Shown here: one piece after another, positions 63,001-64,000 of the stretch
How positions within the stretch are numbered: the stretch's first letter is position 1
How the letters are laid out: each line of letters begins with the position of its first letter
Assembly (NCBI GenBank): GCA_003342895.1
Contig: PTFA01000081.1
Coordinates: 789,167-853,166 of the forward strand
Source: Casuarius casuarius
Lineage: Eukaryota > Chordata > Aves > Casuariiformes > Casuariidae
DNA: 64,000 nt
Direction of reading: 5' to 3'
Notes under the pieces: model-generated
Seen by the model: only the letters and a program-made list of their open reading frames with translations
Told to the model about the DNA's origin: nothing
Database searches by the model: none
Program-made: the position numbers and the translations under genes

Positions 63001-63032
63001 ATCTGGATACTTCAAACTGCCCATAAAAACCA
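38879..63032 (-). CDS. NRDC: Nardilysin (N-arginine dibasic convertase), 28 exons, 5' end missing
   Basis: Nardilysin is an M16 (insulinase-family) zinc metalloendopeptidase that cleaves at dibasic sites and enhances ectodomain shedding; this is family knowledge. The 28 exons total 2,744 nt. After two bases completing a codon they encode 913 residues and TAA, with all phases matching and all introns GT-AG. The first exon here begins inside HxxEH-M/VFMGSLKYPDENGFDAF, so the zinc-site HFLEH exon, the acidic domain and the N-terminus lie right of 64000. The third zinc ligand, Glu in AVDSE (residue about 76 of the fragment), is present. It is followed by DANRKEMLFGSLARPGHP and NADTLKHEP, which are nardilysin-specific. 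The C-terminal inactive M16 half is complete, ending NVLPYHKILK. The human protein is about 1,150 aa from memory, so roughly 80% is here. Insulin-degrading enzyme is the nearest alternative but fits far worse. Confidence 0.97.
39357..39446 (-). CDS. NRDC: NRDC window exon 27
   Basis: This exon has 30 codons in phase 0-0, IEALKSVTKSDLVTWFQAHR and SSEKKVLSVH. Acceptor TTTTAG; donor GTGAGT. Confidence 0.96.
39736..39852 (-). CDS. NRDC: NRDC window exon 26
   Basis: This exon has 39 codons in phase 0-0, VTALIKLKECEDSHLGEEVD and then RNWNEVVTQQYLFDRLARE, nearly identical to the remembered mammalian segment. Acceptor AATGTAG; donor GTAGTT is weaker than average. Confidence 0.97.
39912..39929 (+). 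repeat. (CTAT)n microsatellite
   Basis: About four CTAT units inside the NRDC intron at 39853-40175. Confidence 0.85.
40176..40266 (-). CDS. NRDC: NRDC window exon 25
   Basis: This exon has 91 nt and encodes SELVDKKIEEFLSCFEEKIK, then HLTEEAFSTQ. Acceptor CTTTTAG; donor GTAAAA. Confidence 0.96.
40267..42323 (-). other. NRDC: NRDC intron with CpG-rich patch
   Basis: A 2.1-kb intron. Most is AT-rich, but about 42140-42310 is GC- and CpG-rich. A 140-codon reading frame covering this patch on the minus strand has no recognisable protein features and is probably a by-product of base composition. Confidence 0.65.
42324..42407 (-). CDS. NRDC: NRDC window exon 24
   Basis: This exon has 84 nt and encodes YHVYPTCRNTSGILGFSVTV and then ATQATKY. 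Acceptor TTTAAG; donor GTAAGT. Confidence 0.96.
43045..43097 (-). CDS. NRDC: NRDC window exon 23
   Basis: This exon has 53 nt and encodes MHMEEPCFDFLRTKQTL. EPCF--LRT--QLG-type sequence is a hallmark of the C-terminal M16 domain. Acceptor TTTCAG; donor GTGAGT. Confidence 0.97.
43461..43508 (-). CDS. NRDC: NRDC window exon 22
   Basis: This exon has 16 codons in phase 0-0, SGARNLREYTLMELLV. It belongs to the fourth M16 domain. Acceptor TTTTTAG; donor GTAAGT. Confidence 0.96.
44053..44191 (-). CDS. NRDC: NRDC window exon 21
   Basis: This exon has 139 nt and encodes KLQFAPLAHPCPVQFRVVDL, then PNVHLLCKVKTLNKGDANSE and VTVYYQ. Its start diverges from mammals (APLAHPC against KPLEQEM as remembered), while the VYYQ end is conserved. 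Donor GTAACG. Confidence 0.95.
44495..44526 (-). CDS. NRDC: NRDC window exon 20 (32-nt exon)
   Basis: This is the shortest NRDC exon here, encoding EAKDFLNYVV plus two bases of a Gln codon. It aligns to the remembered human ESMDFLKYVV. Acceptor CTCCTAG; donor GTGAGT. Confidence 0.92.
45840..46002 (-). CDS. NRDC: NRDC window exon 19
   Basis: This exon has 163 nt and encodes DVRLLILEHSRWSMIDKYET, then LMNGLSIESLSSF and LFVEGLVQGNFTSR. EGL-GN is a conserved M16A element. Acceptor CCGCAG; donor GTAAGT. Confidence 0.97.
46342..46469 (-). CDS. NRDC: NRDC window exon 18
   Basis: This exon has 128 nt and encodes LLFQLIIDHLSDFSFTPAVF, then EMITEQLKKTYFNILIKPET. Acceptor TTTCCAG; donor GTGAGT. Confidence 0.97.
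46529..46550 (+). repeat. (TA)11 microsatellite
   Basis: Eleven uninterrupted TA units in the NRDC intron, 60 bp from an exon acceptor on the minus strand. Confidence 0.95.
47618..47768 (-). CDS. NRDC: NRDC window exon 17
   Basis: This exon has 151 nt and encodes IVLFDTFVNILSHNLAEPAY, then EADVAQLEYKLVAGEHG and RVKGFNHKLP. It is the third M16 domain, highly conserved. Acceptor ATGCAG; donor GTAAGT. Confidence 0.97.
48897..48948 (-). CDS. NRDC: NRDC window exon 16
   Basis: This exon has 52 nt and encodes YVRFHLISPLIQQSAE, flanked by split codons (Ala before, Asn after). Acceptor TCACCAG; donor GTAAGG. Confidence 0.95.
50415..50534 (-). CDS. NRDC: NRDC window exon 15
   Basis: This exon has 120 nt and encodes TDFALKVADCPETEYPVKTL, then QQGCLWYRKDDKFKIPK. 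The LWY-KDDKF-IPK motif marks the hinge to the C-terminal half in M16A enzymes. The acceptor GTTAG is short on pyrimidines; donor GTAAAT. Confidence 0.95.
50913..50999 (-). CDS. NRDC: NRDC window exon 14
   Basis: This exon has 87 nt and encodes IDKYWSDLWASDFELNQDLH and LPEENKYI. Acceptor TTAATAG; donor GTAAGG. Confidence 0.95.
51556..51679 (-). CDS. NRDC: NRDC window exon 13
   Basis: This exon has 124 nt and encodes IIADALNQLTPQRANLVLLS, then AANEGQCHLKEKWFGTQYSV. The WFGTQY motif is shared with insulysin. Acceptor CTTGCAG; donor GTAAAG. Confidence 0.96.
51905..52009 (-). CDS. NRDC: NRDC window exon 12
   Basis: This exon has 35 codons in phase 0-0, TDPVDYVESLCENMQLFQKE and then DFLTGDQLLFEYKPE. 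QKE replaces the remembered human PLQ, a local divergence. Acceptor TTTACAG; donor GTAAAT. Confidence 0.95.
52010..53599 (-). other. NRDC: NRDC intron
   Basis: A 1.6-kb GT-AG intron with a short (AAAT)n tract near its 5' end (52013-52028). Nothing else recognised. Confidence 0.6.
53600..53654 (-). CDS. NRDC: NRDC window exon 11
   Basis: This exon has 55 nt and encodes IWEEIQKIEANEFHYQEQ, matching the family's RIFEEIRKIEDNEFHYQEQ. Acceptor TTTACAG; donor GTATGC. Confidence 0.95.
54257..54315 (-). CDS. NRDC: NRDC window exon 10
   Basis: This exon has 59 nt and encodes VAHVVFQYLKMLQKRGPDK. Acceptor TCTGCAG; donor GTAAGA. Confidence 0.95.
54394..54514 (-). CDS. NRDC: NRDC window exon 9
   Basis: This exon has 121 nt and encodes FWALALYGGNGETGFEQNST, then YSIFSISVTLTDEGYKHFYE. 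Acceptor CCATAG; donor GTACGG. Confidence 0.96.
54922..54999 (-). CDS. NRDC: NRDC window exon 8
   Basis: This exon has 78 nt and encodes VKPLHYISWLVGHEGKGSVL and SFLRK. GHEGKGS is a conserved M16 element. Acceptor TTTTTAG; donor GTATGT. Confidence 0.96.
55390..55459 (-). CDS. NRDC: NRDC window exon 7
   Basis: This exon has 70 nt and encodes VPIRKVHSLSITWALPPQEQ and YY, the start of the second M16 domain. Acceptor ATTCAG; donor GTAAGG. Confidence 0.95.
55656..55729 (-). CDS. NRDC: NRDC window exon 6
   Basis: This exon has 74 nt and encodes GLPKPSFGHLTQPFDTPEFH and KLYR. It is the link to the second M16 domain. The acceptor TTTCAAG is somewhat weak (AAG rather than CAG); donor GTGAGT. Confidence 0.94.
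56730..56787 (-). CDS. NRDC: NRDC window exon 5
   Basis: This exon has 58 nt and encodes TLDTLEKWVTEIFSEIPN, the helix closing the first M16 domain. Acceptor TTATTAG; donor GTAAGA. Confidence 0.95.
58108..58134. repeat. Perfect 11-bp inverted repeat (stem-loop)
   Basis: AGCCTCCTTTC and GAAAGGAGGCT are separated by a 5-nt loop in an NRDC intron. It is too short for a microRNA precursor by itself, and the flanks do not extend the stem. Confidence 0.9.
58268..58390 (-). CDS. NRDC: NRDC window exon 4
   Basis: This exon has 123 nt and encodes NADTLKHEPKMNNIDTYTRL, then RDFWQRHYSAHYMTLVVQSK. It is the end of the first M16 catalytic domain. Acceptor TTTACAG; donor GTAACA. Confidence 0.97.
59470..59565 (-). 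CDS. NRDC: NRDC window exon 3
   Basis: This exon has 96 nt. It completes the zinc-ligand Glu and encodes YQLARPSDANRKEMLFGSLA, then RPGHPMKKFFW. Acceptor TTAACAG; donor GTAAGT. Confidence 0.96.
61000..61073 (-). CDS. NRDC: NRDC window exon 2, third zinc ligand region
   Basis: This exon has 74 nt and encodes WAQFFIHPLMIRDAIDREVE and then AVDS plus the first base of the Glu codon. By analogy with insulysin REVNAVDSE, this Glu is the third zinc ligand, and its codon is split by the intron. Donor GTAAGA. Confidence 0.96.
61355..61600 (+). mobile_element. Ancient amniote interspersed repeat (CR1/L3-like)
   Basis: It contains CATACCAGATCAGACAAGTG, ATCCATCTAGTCTGGTTCCT, GTCTCCAACAGTG-GGCCAG and AGATGCTTCAGAGGAAAA. 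I recognise this pattern as a dispersed repeat in turtle, crocodile and other amniote genomes. The exact family name is uncertain. Confidence 0.6.
62879..63032 (-). CDS. NRDC: NRDC window exon 1 (follows the zinc-site exon)
   Basis: This 154-nt exon starts two bases into what should be the Met of HFLEHM. It encodes VFMGSLKYPDENGFDAFLKK, then HGGSDNASTDCE and QRKYFKEALD. It is catalytic-domain sequence downstream of HxxEH. Acceptor GTTCCAG; donor GTAACT. Confidence 0.97.
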
Positions 63033-64000
63033 CTGGAACAAAAATCAGCAAAATTAGGAAGATGATATAACATTTGGTATTCCTAACGGCAGCTATGACA
63101 ACCCTATTCAGCACAGCGTCACCAACAACTGTCCCACAGTTCACGTGCACCACCCATCCACTAAACACACTTATCAATACAATGATTTTTTTAACCACAC
63201 ATATCACTGAGCTAATACACCATTCCAGCTAGTTACAACCTTGTTAATGAAGAGACCCCTGCGTCCTGGTAACACTAAATACACGCTGAACCCCTGAAAG
63301 GACTCCAGCCCAGGCTGGACTTCCCAGGAGACCGGGCTCTCCTCTGCTTGCACACTCGTTCACGCACCCTCTCGCCCTTTCGCTCGTGGAGAACCCATGC
63401 AAACACACTCACTGCCCAGAGCAGCCCAGCTCAGCTCAGCAGCTCCAGCCAAGCACTGACACACTGTCCTTGTCAGGACTGACTTGATAGGTCCCAAATC
63501 CAAGAATAAACTGAATTTTAACTTTTGACATCACTTTTGAACACGAGGTAAAAGAGCATATATGAGATGTCAAATTCCAGGAAACAGATTCAGGTTTGGA
63601 ATCAGCAAAGCTAAGCAGCAGCCTGAGGACATGGTTAGACGAACTATTCCATTGGCAATAACGTAAGTTATGCCCTCGGTAACTGGTTAATGACATTTTT
63701 ACTGCTTGACTAAACAGACCTTTTTAAATGACCTGGGTTATAACACACCTTTTTTTTAATAAAGTTATTTTTAAACACAAAACATTTCATAGATCATGAC
63801 AACATTAGACAGTGGCAGAACACAAAGTGCATCTTCTACCAACAGATTGCGTAATCTGGGCAATAATTAGTGTAAGACTCTCAAATATACTCAAAATAGC
63901 AATGCCTTTTCTAGGCATAATCAGTCTTTAAGTCACGAGTAGCATATTAGGAGATGTCTAGTTGGAAACTTCATGTGGCTTCTGTGTCTGTATTACTAAT
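63033..64000 (-). other. NRDC: NRDC intron, continuing past the window
   Basis: The stretch from the last visible NRDC exon to the window end. The HFLEH exon is not in it on either reading, so it lies beyond 64000. There is a slight rise in CpG at 63250-63420 but no island. Confidence 0.7.

Noticed and set aside
39000..64000. MIR761 host-intron microRNA, as recalled for mammalian NRDC
   Set aside because: I looked for the mature sequence and its complement by eye and found nothing convincing; the closest match (near 43,708) breaks off after a few bases.
1..64000. CRISPR arrays, tRNA/rRNA genes, operons, prophage or endogenous retrovirus
   Set aside because: No spaced repeats, cloverleaf genes, ribosome-binding sites or retroviral gene remnants were seen. 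Everything is consistent with vertebrate introns and exons.

Overview
The window is vertebrate nuclear DNA, almost certainly from a bird. It is AT-rich, has long introns and low repeat density, and its only clear transposons are old, 3'-end fragments of CR1-type LINEs. It holds most of two convergent protein-coding genes joined tail to tail. Nothing prokaryotic, viral or CRISPR-like was seen.

Region 1 to about 38,050 (+ strand) holds the 3' part of OSBPL9, oxysterol-binding protein-related protein 9 (ORP9). Twenty coding exons can be placed (5893-37348). They give 1,896 nt and an open frame of 631 residues plus stop, with every splice phase agreeing. The PH domain and first exons lie upstream of the window. 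The part present has a linker with short coiled-coil-like exons, a serine-rich segment with an FFAT motif (VAP/ER binding), and the complete lipid-transfer ORD domain with the EQVSHHPP signature. Two of its introns are GC-AG rather than GT-AG.

Region about 38,000 to 38,880 is the tail-to-tail junction. OSBPL9 poly(A) signals and opposite-strand AATAAA hexamers lie within 20 bp of each other near 38,018-38,037. A second AATAAA for the minus-strand gene contains that gene's own stop codon (38,878-38,883).

Region 38,879 to 63,032 (- strand) holds NRDC, nardilysin, an M16-family zinc metalloendopeptidase. Twenty-eight coding exons give 2,744 nt, 913 complete residues plus stop, all in phase. The N-terminal acidic domain and the exon with the HxxEH zinc site lie beyond the right edge. 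The third zinc ligand glutamate and all downstream M16 domains are present.

The two genes have unrelated functions: ER-Golgi/endosome lipid counter-transport for ORP9 and dibasic peptide cleavage/shedding enhancement for nardilysin. As I remember the human map, they are also neighbours on 1p32, so their adjacency is conserved synteny. The rest is intron: four CR1 or other old interspersed repeats, several microsatellites, a 103-bp near-identical direct repeat, two CpG-rich patches inside NRDC introns, and one candidate alternative terminal exon of OSBPL9.
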